From Osedax fenrisi (lineage: Eukaryota > Annelida > Polychaeta > Sabellida > Siboglinidae), in NCBI GenBank assembly GCA_964019155.1, contig OZ025239.1, positions 81,900,916-81,964,915 on the forward strand: 64,000 nucleotides of DNA. The letters run 5' to 3'. Position 1 is the first letter of the stretch. Each line of letters starts with the position of its first letter. A program made the position numbers and the translations under genes. The notes beneath the pieces are model-generated. The model had not been told where the DNA came from, searched no databases, and saw nothing but the letters and a program-made list of their open reading frames with translations. This document shows, piece by piece, positions 1-14,304 of the stretch.

Positions 1-40
1 AAATAAAATTGACTTAGTCAATGACCAACACACACAATGA

Positions 41-3010
41 CATATAACCACCCATGACAACCACATCAGATCAATATCCTCGACCTTCACCATTCCTACC
101 AGTATCATTCACCAATCTCATTCATCCTCACTACACATCATAAACCAACCCTGTCCCTTACCTACCATCTCCAATATAAATATGTCCTCTGCACCATATA
201 AAATTCCACACTTATCCAATATTAAGGCTGCAACACTTAATGTTTGCTCTATCAGAAATAAAGCTGATCTTATAATCGAATTATTTACTGATCTTAACTT
301 AGATATTATGTGTATTACACAAACATGGCTTAATCTTAATGATACCCCCATAATTGCCACATTAAACACAAATACATTAAGCTTCGTTCACCTTCCAAGA
401 CCTAGTTCCCACTTTGGTGGAGGATTAGGTGTATTATATAACAAGTGTATTAAGCTAATAAGCTATAAAGACCTTTCTCTTGAACATTCCGAGGCTTTTT
501 CATGCACATTTCATCCCAATAACTCACTTCCACTTACAATAATAACCATCTACCGACCACCGCATCAATCTATTCCTCATTTTATTGAAGAACTCGATAC
601 TCTACTTTACGCATTAACTCCTAAAACAATTCTAACCGGTGATTTTAATATTCCTATCACCTCTACTTCACATAATTCTCGACATCTCTACGATATACTT
701 GAATCACACAATTTGTCCCAAAAAGTCACTACCCCTACACATACAGCAAACAATATTCTTGATCTTGTTATATCAAATAAATCATCTGATATAATTTCCA
801 ACACTGTAACTCATAACCTTATAACTGACCACTACATTGTCCTTTTTAATATCCATGTCCCTAAGCCAACCCGCCTATCAAAAACTATTAAAATTAGAAA
901 TATTGCTAAAATTGATATTTCAAAATTTATGGAAGACTTTATTAATAATATTTACATTTGTGGTAACAACAAAACTTTATCCCATTTTGACTATATTCTT
1001 TCCTCTACTCTTGATGTTCATGCACCTATTAAACAAAAGTCGATTATAGTACGTGATAACTAAAAATGGTTTAATAATAATCTTGTCACCGAAAAACGAA
1101 AACTACGAAAAGCCGAAAAATGCTGGCGTAGATCTAAATCTACTACAGACTTTGACATATTTTTACTATGCAGACAGCAATATCGTAGTTTACTCAAAAC
1201 AACGAAAGAAAATTATTATACTGATCTACTTACTAACGCAGGAAAAGACTATAAGAAAATATTTAAAATATCCAATACACTACTAGGGCGCCTTAATCGA
1301 CGTATTCTTCCAGATACTTCTATATTAGATAATATTAATAACTTTGATATATTCTTTACCGCTAAAGTAAATGACATTATTACATCTCTTCCCTCCCCTT
1401 TATCATATGTACCAACCATCCCTCCATATTCTCTTTCATTACTGAACCTTCCATCTACTTCGCTGGTTGAGAAGCTTCTCCTGTCTGTGAAATCAACATG
1501 TTCCCTTGACCCCATTCCTGTCACCCTCTTACATAAGCTGATACCTTATATTGTTATGTACTATAAGGAAATAATCGAAGAATCAATTATATCTGGCTCA
1601 GTACCTTCGTGTATGAAGTTAGCTAATGTTACTCCTACTATTAAAAAACCTGACTTGGATAAATCACTGCTCGCGAGCTACCGGCCGATATCACATCTCT
1701 CGAATATTTCTAAAGTACTTGAAAGAGTTGTAGCTATTCAACTTAATGACTATATACTCAGTAACAAAATCCTCAATAAATTTCAGAGTGCTTATACTAA
1801 AAAGAAAAATACCGAAACAGCTCTTGTCTATATTATTAATTCCCTTCAGCGTGCATCCTTTAATAAACATAGCTCTGTGATCATACTATTAGATCTTTCA
1901 GCAGCATTCGATACCTTAGATCATAGCACTTTAATGTTAAGACTTCAGTCTATAGGTATAAATGGAACCGCTCTTGAATGGTTCAAATCATATCTTCAAA
2001 ATAGATATTTTTCTATTCAGATTGATTCTCTGACATCCACACCTCGGTCAATCCATCATGGTGTACCGCAGGGATCTGTTCTCGGACCAATACTCTTCAA
2101 TATATACATGATCCCAATATTTGATATTTTTAATAAATATCCAAATATTGGCTACCATTCCTATGCAGATGACCTACAAGTATATATGATTTTAAAAGAC
2201 CCTACTAAAGATATACCTATACTCAACAACTGCCTTGAGGATATACGAACATGGCTAAACTCAAACTCTCTCTCACTGAATAGCTCAAAAACCATTGCAC
2301 TCCATATTTCTTTATCAAATAAGTCCACTATTCCAAATATATATATTGGTAATGATTGTATACCTTACTCCAGATCAGCCCGTAATCTAGGAATTATATT
2401 AGACACCACATTATCATTTACACATCAGATCTCCAATATAATTAAATCAGTAAATTTTATATTATACACTATAAAAATTATTAGACCTTCAATATCCACT
2501 GAAATTGCTAAACTACTTATAACATCTCTTATTCTACCTAAATTAGATTACTGTAATTCGATTATTAATGGTATACCGGATTATTTACTACATAAACTAC
2601 AACTTTTGCAAAATTCAGCAGTCAGACTCATATACAATATAAATAAATTCTCTAGAACACACATATCACCTTACATGAAAATATTACACTGGCTCCCAAT
2701 TAAATACAGAATAATATATAAAATATGTATGCTAACCCATCATGCCACTCATCACAGCCAACCTGACTACTTACATACTCTACTTACTCCCTATACATCA
2801 TCACGCCCAATACGACTTTGCCTCAAGTATACTCTAGTCATACCAGATTTGCGTAATGTATCCATAAAACAAAAGAGAGCCTTCTCAATATCTGCACCTA
2901 TAGCCTGGAATAGACTTCCTTATAACATTCGTTCTATTCAATCAACCATGTTATTCAAAAATAAGCTTAAGACATATATTTTCTCTTTGGCTTATCCTAA
3001 TAACAACTAG
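41..3010 (+). pseudogene. L2/CR1-type LINE ORF2 (endonuclease plus reverse transcriptase), one nonsense codon
   Basis: This is the replication protein of a non-LTR retrotransposon. It nicks target DNA with an apurinic-type endonuclease and copies its RNA there by target-primed reverse transcription. From the ATG at 182 there are 943 codons in one frame, open back to a stop at 38-40. The endonuclease shows a GDFN motif near 638-649 and a TDHY motif near 825. The RT shows the SYRPIS segment, the LDLSAAFD palm motif, VPQGSVLGP and the catalytic YADD at 2162-2173. The C-terminus has the usual LPYNIRS...FK..LKTYIF ending. The only break is TAA at 1061-1063 in the linker between the two domains, and the frame continues unbroken to the stop at 3008-3010. 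The domain order and C-terminus fit the CR1/L2 group, but the clade is an inference. ORF1 would lie before base 1. Confidence 0.85.
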
Positions 3011-3088
3011 TCAACATTTAATGCACGGCCGAAAATTTCTGATGAAGTTGATGGCAGTGCCTAAAACATTAGGTTACAGGTTACAGGT

Positions 3089-3089
<1 letters not shown>
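3011..3089 (+). other. LINE 3' untranslated region
   Basis: This short segment follows the ORF2 stop. It ends in a duplicated GGTTACA motif and passes directly into the ACT array, as expected for CR1/L2 elements, which end in short tandem repeats instead of poly(A). Confidence 0.6.
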
Positions 3090-4050
<961 letters not shown>

Positions 4051-4308
4051 CTTATTTAAATTAAATTATGTAATCTATTATTTATTTTATTCCTATATAT
4101 ATAGAAATAACGTAGATAGTATCTACTAGATACGTAGATTACATTAGTAGGTTGCCGTAGTTCACTATGGTGTAAATTAGTTTAAATCACTGACATAAAT
4201 TTAAGTATGCGTGATATTCTTATAGCGTGAAAATTGTATCATCAATATAACAATTCATTTGATTGGTTACAAAATTATAACTACTTTCGCCATCTATTGG
4301 ATATTTTA

Positions 4309-4349
4309 CCCGGCCCGTATTACAAACATTGTTTGCAATACGGGCCGGG
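4309..4349. repeat. GC-rich hairpin, 19-bp arms
   Basis: Arms 4309-4327 and 4331-4349 are inverted repeats with a single mismatch and a 3-base loop. The core is cccggcccgtatt and its complement. It stands out sharply in an AT-rich setting. It may be the core of a deleted foldback transposon. A related gtggcccgtgtta sequence lies near 4481. Confidence 0.8.
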
Positions 4350-4536
4350 CATATTTTCGACGATACATAACATTTTTACAAAAATTGAAATTGTAATGTT
4401 ATTGACGTTTATAATATCTAAATCGTGATAAAATTTCATTTATAATCATAAATAAAAAAGTTATTTGATAACATAAAAAGTGGCCCGTGTTAGACATAAT
4501 TCCCTTAAATAATATTCAGCTACAAATATATACATG

Positions 4537-4570
<34 letters not shown>

Positions 4571-4595
4571 TATAGTAGATAAATTTATAAAATAT

Positions 4596-4732
4596 AAGGT
4601 TGAATCATAATTATGTTCGTTCAACCTTTTTATTAAAAGATTGAATGGAGAGTATATTGTTGACTCAACCTTTTACAAAGGTTGAATAGGTAAATAGAGC
4701 ATTCAACCATTTTATTTCCTTGATTCAACCTT
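4596..4732. mobile_element. Small MITE-like element with 12-bp terminal inverted repeats
   Basis: The ends aaggttgaatca (4596-4607) and tgattcaacctt (4721-4732) are perfect inverted repeats. Three further copies of the gttgaat or attcaac core lie inside. There is no coding capacity. The superfamily cannot be assigned and no clear target duplication was seen. Confidence 0.5.
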
Positions 4733-5676
4733 TTATTTTTAACAGTGTATGTACGACGTAAATTGTACGTATACTATTCGAATCATAATTACATATTTGT
4801 AAACTTAATATTTATAATATTTTCGAAAATAACATGTAGGAACATAACGTAGGTACCATTACTCTAATAATCTACGTATAGTTGTGTTATATCTACACAT
4901 ATAATATATTGCTTCTACTTTAAATTAAAAGTTCTTTCAGAAACTATGTAAAACTCCTATATATAATAATCGTACATTATATTTAAGTAATTTCAAACTT
5001 AATATTTATAATATTTTCGTTACATTTAAAGCATAATATGTATGAAAATAGATTTATCATAATATGTTTAATATAAATTAATTAATAATACGTATCTAGT
5101 TAAAAAATAATAAAAATGTATAGTTTGTTCACAATATGTGTTTAAAAGTCATATTATGGCATATTTTTGAAAATCGAAAAAAGTAAACAATATAATTCGT
5201 GACGTCATAGTTAGATCGTTTACGATTTTTGACAGATACATTATTGCTATGTTGCTTTCAGATAATGTATGTACTTAATCGATCTAAACTCTTTTATAAT
5301 AATCATATCGTAGAGATAGATAGGTACCTACTGTATTTTTGTGAATCATACACATAAATATCCGCGCGCATTACGGATAAATATTTGCGGGCGTTAATAT
5401 ATAAAATATTGAGTAAACAAGGAAGTAAACAAGGAAGTAAACAAACTTATATAAAAAGCCTATCTAAACATTTTATCATTTTAGTACAAATTCAAATTTA
5501 TAAAATATTAATATATAGTTGTTATATATATATAGAAATTAATAGTATATAACTTTGACATGGAGTATAATATAATAATTTCCAACGGACATTTGTTACA
5601 ATAATTATATTTACTATTATTTAATAAAGTTTAATTTGATATTATTTCTGAAAATGTCAGTGAAATCATTTCAGAA

Positions 5677-8040
5677 ATGAATAGTTTATCGTGTCAATAT
5701 TGTAGTTTGCAATTTTTTACATTTAAATTATATGTTAAGCATTTAAAGCAATGTCATATTTACGAGAACAATTTTAAGTGTGCATATATAACATGTTTAT
5801 ATATATCTTCAAGAATCGTTCATTTAAAATGATACTAGAATTCATCGTACAAAAAAAATCACAAATTTAAATAAAATTATTGTTTCTAATTCTAATAATT
5901 ATCTTAATGAATTAATTAATGTTTCATATAATGATTTAAATCAAAATTATCCTGAAGATAATGAACATCACAATGGTGATGAATTAAATGATTCAGATAA
6001 TAGGTTATAAATGATAATAATGAAAATTCTGAGCTTAATCTTAATAATTTAATTAATAAATATTCATCTGATTTCAAGACATCTATGTTGAATTATGTTG
6101 TAACTTTAAAAGAAAATCATTTATTATCGAATAATGTTCAAGAAACTATTATAAATAAAACTAATAGTATAGTTTCTAAAATGTTACAGCATTAATGAAC
6201 TTATTAAAATTGGATTGAATCAATTAGATGTCGATTATACACATTCATCTATGCTAAATAATATTTTATCAAATAAAAGCATTTTTATAGATAAACTAAC
6301 TCAAATTAATACCACCTACAAAATTGATAAGATAATAAAAAATAATTATCCCTATGTTGATCCTATTGAATATACTTTTGATAAATTTAATAATACTAAT
6401 GTATTTCACTACGTTCCAATTATTAAATCATTAACGACATATCTTAAAAAATCTGATATACAGAATATAATAAGTAGTTCAGTTAATCCATCATTAGATA
6501 ATTATTGTGATCCAATTGATAGACCTGTCTAATTGGTCTCAAAGTACATCATGCAATGTTATCCATTTACAATTATATGTAGATGAGTTTGGATTAAGTA
6601 ATCCTTTAAGTGCAAATAAAAATAAATATAAAACGATTGGGGTTTATTTTACTATTTTAAACCTTCCACCTTCCATTCGATATCTAAGGTCTAATATATT
6701 TTTATGTATTTTAAGTAGATATTCTTTACTTACTAATAATTTAGATAAATATAATAAACTCTTTTCACCCTTAATATCTGATTTGAGTTTATTACAAGAT
6801 GGTATAAATATCATTCTTGAAAATGGCAATAACTATAAATTTAAAGCCTTATTATCACATATATCTTGTGATAATTTATCAGCTAATGAGATTGGTGGTT
6901 TTCGAAGAGTATTTAATTCTGGATTTTTTTGTCGTTTTTGTTTGATATCATATGAACAATTTCGTGATAATATTCTTATTGAAAATCTAATTCTTAGAAA
7001 CGAACAAAATTATAATAATCATATAAATTACTTACAATCAGATGACAAATTAACATTTGGTATTCGTAATAAGTGTAATTTCTCTAAACTTAATTATTTT
7101 AAGCCGTATGAAAAATGTCCTCCCGATCTTATGCACGATCTTATCGAAGGGGTAATACCACTTACAATATATAAAGTTTTAATGCACTTAAAGGCTGATA
7201 ATTTAATTTCTATAGATAGTATGAATAATAGGTTATCTTTGATTGATTTTCCTATAAATAAAAATATTCCCTTATTGTTTGAACATAATATTTTTACAAA
7301 ACGAAATCATTTAAAAGGAACTGCTTCGCAACATTTAGAATTATTTTAATCTGCCCCGTATTGTAGATATTACAAAATTAAAAAATAATAAATATTGGGA
7401 AATATATTTAATATTAAGAGAAATTTTCGATTACCTTTATAGTCCAAAAATAGCGAAAGATATTTTAATTCATATATCTAATTAAGTTGAATCATATTTA
7501 ATGACATTTTCAAACTGTTTCAATAAATCTTCTTTAATACCCAAACATCATTTCATGTTACATTATAGTCATTATATTTCATTATATGGCCCACCACGTT
7601 ATAGTTATTGCATGCCGTTTGAAGCTAAGCATCAATATTTTAAAAATATACAAAAAACAACTCAACATTTTAAAAATATTACTCATACATTATCTAAACG
7701 GCATCAATTTAATTTGGCTAATATAATGATAAATGATAATTTCATGTCTAATTTAATAATTAATAATGTAAGAGAAATCAAAAAATCTAATTTACCATTA
7801 TATTTAATTACATCCATTGAATATAAATGTAATATAAATCTTCCAGATATAGTCGATATAAGTAAATTAATTACAATGAATTATATAAATTATATTGTAG
7901 ATCCACTTATATGTTATGTATTAGAATTAAATTCTGTTGATAATTATCCAATATTTTTTCATAATAAATATATTATAAATATAAATTTTAAATGGTATTT
8001 ATGTGGTAAACTTTCTATTCCTATATGTTATAAATTATAA
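5677..8040 (+). pseudogene. Broken DDE-type transposase (EnSpm/CACTA-like) with N-terminal zinc finger
   Basis: The ATG at 5677 opens 51 codons with a C2H2-like finger (CQYC...H....CH). After breaks, reading resumes at about 5940-6190, then 6215-6532, 6507-7349 (with a frameshift near 6515) and 7501-8040. The 6507-7349 part has LYVDEFGLSNPLS, GVYFTILNLPP, a GGFRRVF...FFCRFC cysteine box and PPDLMHDLIEGV. The last part has SLIPKHHFMLHY and CMPFEAKHQYFK. This order matches the large family of transposase-like proteins found in many copies in invertebrate genomes and related to plant tnp2 transposases. At least four stops or frameshifts make it inactive. No terminal inverted repeats were found. 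Assignment to EnSpm is inferred from motif resemblance. Confidence 0.7.
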
Positions 8041-8433
8041 CTTATAATTATGAAGCACATGCGTATACCGTAACATTATTTGATGATTGGTTTATTTTAG
8101 AACCTAATATATTATATTATATAATATATATTATATATATATATTATAATATATATAATATATTATATAATTTATATAACGTATACAAGCATAGATTTTA
8201 TTCAGAACAAAATAATAACTTTGCTTATACTATAATTAATATTTAAACCATAGGTTATTTATTATTTAATCTACAGAAACTACACTGATACCTTATTTAT
8301 ATTAATATACATATTACATAATAAATAATAAATAATTATTCAATATATAATATACGATAGAATAAATACAGTATTCTATAACATATATACATACAAATTA
8401 AAATAACATCTAATAGTAAATTATAAATTGTAG
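8041..8433. other. AT-rich, no gene seen
   Basis: Dominated by imperfect TATATAATATA palindromic runs around 8100-8180. No coding or RNA signal was recognised. Confidence 0.6.
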
Positions 8434-8808
8434 AAGAATATACATCATTAGAAAAATTTGATGAGTTAGCTAATAATTCAAACTATGTAAATGAAACATC
8501 ACTACACGATGAGGTATTACCAGAATATGATACAACACCGCCACAAAATGAGGCCACACTACCAGAAGATTATACAAAACTACCTGAAGATGATACACTA
8601 CCACAAGATGAGTCAACACTAATATAACGTGAACAATCTGGCAATCATAAATCATTATTTAATGAAGATTTGTTTGGATATATGTTAGTATATAAATTAT
8701 ATGTGATATCATTTAACATAATAAAAACATCTAATAAAAAATTGATTCAAGTATTTATTGAAAATTATATTTTATCTGTATATAATTAATTACATTATTT
8801 TCTTATTA

Positions 8809-8846
<38 letters not shown>

Positions 8847-9450
8847 AATTTTATATTAGGTTGCCAACATTTAAAAATGATTTACTATTAATATTGTCAA
8901 CACAAAGATAAAATAAGTATTATATCCCTTACACGCAAAATAGGAAAGATTTACTTAACGCTTGTGTCGATGATATAGAACTAAAATATTAAAATTTGTA
9001 AGTAATTTATTATATAATTATTATAATACAGACTACATATATATAATATTATATAAAATTTATAGATTAATTTCAAGAGTTGGGCTAGCAAGGGTCATTA
9101 TGGCATTACTTGCATCGTATCCTTTCTTGGGAGATGAGGTTATATTATTTATATTAAATTATAAAAATAAATATAATAATTAAAAATAATATTTAATTTT
9201 ATGTACATTATTTTCACATTAAAGTATATTGTGTATACTTTATTTTATATTTATAAATTTAAAAATTCTTATCTTTTATATATATGTAGTTTTTTTTATT
9301 TATTAATTTCATATTTAAATTTATTAAATTGATATAATTTATTATCATTAATTAGGGCAGCTACCACAAAAAAATAATTATAGGGCATTTAGATATATTT
9401 TACTAAGGAAAATATAGGATGATATATATGGGTAATTTCGAATTAGATAG

Positions 9451-9617
9451 TGGATATGTTATAGTATTGAAATATAGGTAGTCGAATAGTTATAATATTG
9501 AAAATTAAGTGTTCGACAATTTATAATATTGAAAATTAGATGGTCGAGAAGTTATAGTATTAAAATTTAGGTGGTCGAGAAGTTATAGTCTTAAAAATAA
9601 GGATGTCGAGAAGTTAA
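9451..9617. repeat. Tandem repeat, about 31-bp unit, about 5 copies
   Basis: Imperfect copies of a unit containing gtcgagaagttatagtat follow each other in what would be an intron of the SAMD3-like locus. Confidence 0.7.
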
Positions 9618-10206
9618 TTATCTTAATAACATCAATATAAAATATGTCATGCTCATGTATCAACATCACATGCAGCTGATTTTAAATTCATATTCACCAT
9701 TATTAGTACTATAATAATTTATTTATTTACATATTTAGATCTTCTATGCAGATATTATCTAAACATGGAGAGTTTAACTTCTTGAATAGTGGGGAGATTG
9801 ATATTAAATCTTTTGTAGACGAATTTCCAGCTTTCTCAATATTTGAAGTTGTTAGTATATTTAATTATATTAATATTATATTTTGACATTTAAAATAAAA
9901 TAATATATTATAAATTATATATCATAATTAAAATTTATAATATTTACAACTATAATTTTATTATTCAGTTACTTGATGAAATAGAAGAGCAGCTTAATAA
10001 AAATATAAAGAAATCATTGGATTCTATTTATCCATATATTAGTAAGCTATCGAAATTTTCAAAAAATACGGGCAATAAATTGCATGATATATTGGAGCAA
10101 CATTATTATTCAGAAGTTGATACGATTCTATCAGAGGACAAACAAAAAAGGTTAATTAATTATCAATATATATTGATATTATAATGAAATGTCAATATAC
10201 TAATGC

Positions 10207-10577
10207 TACCTCTATATACTATTTCCACCTCTATATACTATTTCTACCTCTATATACTATTGCTACCTCTATATACTATTTCTACTTCTATATACTATTG
10301 CTACCTCTATATACTATTGCTACCTCTATATACTATTGCTACCTCTATATACTATTTCTACCTCTATATACTATTGCTACCTCTATATACTATTGCTACC
10401 TCTATATACTATTTCTACCTCTATACTCTATTATTACATCTATATACTATTTCTAACTCTATATACTATTGTTACCTTTATATGATATTGCTTATATACC
10501 TCTATATTATATTGGTACATCTATGTGGTATTGCTACTTCTATATACTATTGTTACTTCTATATTCTATATCTATAA
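10207..10577. repeat. 19-bp minisatellite
   Basis: About 18 copies of a 19-base unit, ctctatatactattgctac or the variant with tttctac, decaying toward the 3' end. It lies in the presumed intron between the 9969 and 10586 exons. The long open frames on the plus strand here are artefacts of the repeat. Confidence 0.9.
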
Positions 10578-11200
10578 CATAATAGATGCAGCATTAAAAT
10601 TCGGATTATGTTGTCTGGTAGTAATCTTCGGTGAAAATGTAGAATATTTGATCAGTGAAAATCCCTTTGTAAGTATAATAATTGTTCTGAATAATTGTTG
10701 ACATAATTATATTATATTATAGATATTAATATATAAAATATTATGCTGTAATTTCTCGTTTTACATTATAAATTTATTTTAGGAAATAAAGACTCCACAT
10801 CCAGTTATTATTAATTTGAATGGAGAATACAAGGTCTACATAGAAAATATTGTTATTTTTAATTCTAGATCATTCTCAAAGTCCTTCATGGCATGGTATT
10901 CTTATCATTATTTATTCTGTATTGAATTTGAAAATAATATAAACAATTTTTGTATTTTTATTAATAATTATATATTTAAATTGCATCTTGGAAATATTCC
11001 AAGATCTGTAAGATTATATAATAAATTATAAATATTATTCTACATATTTTATTTATTCTTTGTAACTTTTGAAATTAGAAAGCTAACATATATAATAATA
11101 TTTCTATTTCCATTATATACTATAAATAATCTATTATAATTTATAACTGTATAATTAGTTCTTATTCTAATATTTCTATTTTCATTATGTAAAAAGAGAC

Positions 11201-11480
11201 TATATTAATTGTAGTTAGTTTTCTTGTTATAATACTATTGTTTTTCTTATATCCGGAATCAGATTTGTGGCCTAATCAATTATGTTAAAATATACTATAT
11301 TAATTGTAGTTAGTTTTCTTGTTATAATACTATTGTTTTTCTTATATCCGGAATCAGATTCGTGGCCTAATCAATTATGTTAAAATATACTATATTAATT
11401 GTAGTTAGTTTTCTTGTTATAATACTATCATTTTTCTTATATCCGGAATCAGAATTGTGGCCTATTCAATTCAGCTAAAC
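11201..11480. repeat. 95-bp tandem repeat, three copies
   Basis: The segment starting tatattaattgtagttag recurs at 11201, 11296 and 11391. Each unit carries tatccggaatcagat. The copies are nearly identical, so the array is recent. Confidence 0.9.
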
Positions 11481-11725
11481 CCATAACCACATAAATGGAT
11501 CAAACCCATAACCACTTAAATGGATAAAACCCATAACCACATAAATGTATAGAACCCATAACCACATAAATGTATAAAACCCATAACCACATAAATGGAT
11601 AAAACCCATAACCACATAAATGGATAAAACCCATAACCACATAAATGGATAAAACCCATAACCACATAAATGGATAAAACCCATAACCACATAAATGGAT
11701 AAAACCCATAACTATCAACTTTACC
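11474..11725. repeat. 24-bp minisatellite, about 10 copies
   Basis: The unit is aaacccataaccacataaat plus ggat. Degenerate aaacccata pieces continue to about 11830, where the inverted form tatgggttt appears. This suggests the array grew inside an element with aaacccata inverted ends. Open frames on the minus strand are periodic artefacts. Confidence 0.9.
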
Positions 11726-11956
11726 AAATGCCATAACTATAAGAAAAGTAGAAAACCCATAACTAGATGTTAAATTTCTAGTAATGGCTTCAAACCCATA
11801 ACTAAATGGAAACGTTTGGTATGGGTTTTTGGTAGCTTAGGATAGGGTTTATTTTTTACATATATATCTACATGCGTGTTAACCTGGAGTCGTCACGAGT
11901 GTTGTACTAAGGGTAATGATAACGCGCGCGTGTACGTGTGTGTGCGCTGCAATTGT

Positions 11957-12023
11957 CACGTGATCTATGTGAAGCGCCGCACGTGACCCGGCCTATCACA
12001 CGTGACCCGGCCTAGCACACGTG
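11957..12023. promoter_or_regulatory. Cluster of four CACGTG E-boxes
   Basis: CACGTG occurs at 11957, 11980, 11999 and 12018, spaced 23, 19 and 19 bp, with two copies embedded in a repeated acgtgacccggcct unit. The palindrome CACGTG is the known site of bHLH-zip factors. The regular spacing may simply reflect a local tandem repeat. No adjacent gene start was identified. Confidence 0.45.
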
Positions 12024-12158
12024 ATCTACAATTCCCATAAGTCACTTTAGTAGTCAATATTAATTTGTCGAATACAAAATACATATATGTATGCATGCGG
12101 CCAAACACACATATTTGTACTATAACATCTAACGTCTACTTATATAACCCAGGTATAA

Positions 12159-12196
12159 CCAAGACCTCCTATAACCTCGGTTATAGGAGGTCTTGG
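12159..12196. repeat. Perfect hairpin, 18-bp arms, 2-base loop
   Basis: Arm ccaagacctcctataacc (12159-12176) is followed by tc and its exact complement (12179-12196). The outer aggtataa and tataacct bases extend it imperfectly. No element was recognised around it. Confidence 0.85.
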
Positions 12197-12486
12197 TATA
12201 ACCTAGTAGCTACTATAGTTAATTAAACATCATATGAAAACATGTGTAATATATAATAAAACAAATTATTAATACAATTATTATTATTATTGAATTGAAT
12301 TGAATTAATTTTATTACGAATTATATTCATAGTATGAATAGTAAACTATAAATAAATAATACAAATTAAATCGCAAAACGATAACAAAACGTAAAATAAA
12401 AATATAATAATAATAAATCATTAATATAGTATGAAGAATTATATGTAGGGAAATAATTAATAAACATAGAATAAAATAAACAATGT

Positions 12487-13540
12487 AATACACAGATTAA
12501 ATACAGATATGTATTTTACGTATTTAATAAGTATAATACTTAATAATATTTTTAATTTTAGATTTGAAGATTGACAACGTTTTTGCATTTACTATATTAT
12601 CATCCAGATTATTCCATAAAGAGGCCACTCTATTTTTCAATAGATTTCTCCGTGGATCAATCCTTGTCTTATATATTAATAGTCTTTTAGAGTGTCCTCG
12701 GGTAATATTATTAGTTTTTATCTGAATGATTGAAGATGGGTCAATATCAATTAAACCATTAATAAGTTTATATAGCATTATTAAGTCGAATCTCATTCGG
12801 CGAATTTCAAGGGAATCGATATCGAGAAATGTAATTCGTTCATCATAACTTAGATAAGGTATTTTACAACGACCAAAAAGACGACGAGTAAAATTATTTT
12901 GTACTTTTTCAAGTTGTCGTTTAAATCCTATATAGCCTCTCGCCTCTATACCAGGATTCCATACTGTAGATGCAAATTCTAGATGAGGTCTAGCATATGC
13001 TATATATGCTGTTCATATTATAATATGTATACAGTGATATTATTAGTAATAAAGCAACGAAATATACGATTAATAACACTATAGGCTTTAGCACAACACA
13101 CACCAATATGTTTTTTTAAATATAAATTATCATCGATAGTTATACCTAAATCTATATATGAAGAGCAATAACTAATTCTAGCATCATTAACATAGTATGT
13201 TGGAATGGTAACTTTACCTAAAGTCAAATAAAATGATTTGTTGGCCGAATTTTCTAATTGCCATAATACTGACCAATTATAGAATTTATTAATTGATGAT
13301 TGAAGTTTATCTCTATCATTTAAATTATTATAAATTAAACTTAATTTCGTATCATCATCAAAAAGATTAATTGTAATATCTGTATCAATACTATCAACTA
13401 GGTCATTTATATAGATCAGAAATAGCAAAGGACCAATAACAGAACCCTGGGGTACTCCAGATAAAATATTTGCAGAATCAGAGATAGTGTCATTATCCTA
13501 ACTCTTTGTGATCTGTTCGATAAAAAGCTTTTTATCTAAT
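12487..13540 (-). pseudogene. CR1/Jockey-type LINE reverse transcriptase fragment
   Basis: Reading down the minus strand from about 13480, the RT block VPQGSVIGPLLFLIYINDLVD is followed by an altered active site, FDDD where YADD or FADD is expected. Then comes the thumb (YARPHLEFASTVWNPG near 12960-13000) and the C-terminus with RRMRFDLIMLYKLINGL, RGHSKRL and NRVASLWNNL (12524-12796). The frame is interrupted near 13018 and 12800. Only the 3' half of the element remains; the endonuclease is absent. It is a dead copy of a different LINE family from the one at 41-3010. Confidence 0.8.
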
Positions 13541-13601
13541 CTAGAATGGGACCTACAATACCTATATTTGATAACTTAGCTATTAATTTATTATTAATTA
13601 C

Positions 13602-14304
<703 letters not shown>

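Larger units (their letters stand above)
4051..5676. other. AT-rich noncoding stretch with small repeats
   Basis: No gene is visible. It holds an AT dinucleotide run at about 4540-4571, a GC-rich hairpin, a 137-bp element with inverted ends (both listed separately), and three near-perfect copies of a 12-base unit (gaagtaaacaag type) at about 5409-5445. Confidence 0.6.
8434..11031 (+). pseudogene. Multi-exon SAMD3-like gene, decayed
   Basis: Several short coding blocks are flanked by AG/GT. They are 8434-8630 (acidic linker with DEVLPEYD/PQNEATLPED repeats), 8860-8997 (LPTFKNDLLLIL), 9066-9138 (LARVIMALLASYPFLGDE), about 9358-9430, 9739-9850, 9969-about 10152 (LLDEIEEQLNKNI... LHDILEQ), 10586-10669 (GLCCLVVIFGENVEYLI) and 10783-11031 (TPHPVIINLNGEYK... 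PRSVRLYNKL, stop at 11029). The order matches the uncharacterised animal family annotated as SAM domain-containing protein 3-like, including its conserved C-terminal block. The 9739-9850 and 9969 exons join in matching phase. In-frame stops occur in the 8434 and 8860 blocks and some junction phases do not match, so it is probably a pseudogene. The N-terminal SAM domain was not seen. Function is unknown. Confidence 0.5.

Noticed and set aside
10184..10577. Overlapping frames with repeated YILFLPLYTIATSIYY-type units
   Set aside because: A 19-bp minisatellite; all three frames are open for the same reason.
11200..11730. CRISPR array
   Set aside because: The tandem units are contiguous with no unique spacers, and the context is eukaryotic.
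11475..11734. Three overlapping minus-strand frames with GFIHLCGYGFYPFMWLWV-type units
   Set aside because: A 24-bp unit is a multiple of three, so every frame without a stop stays open.
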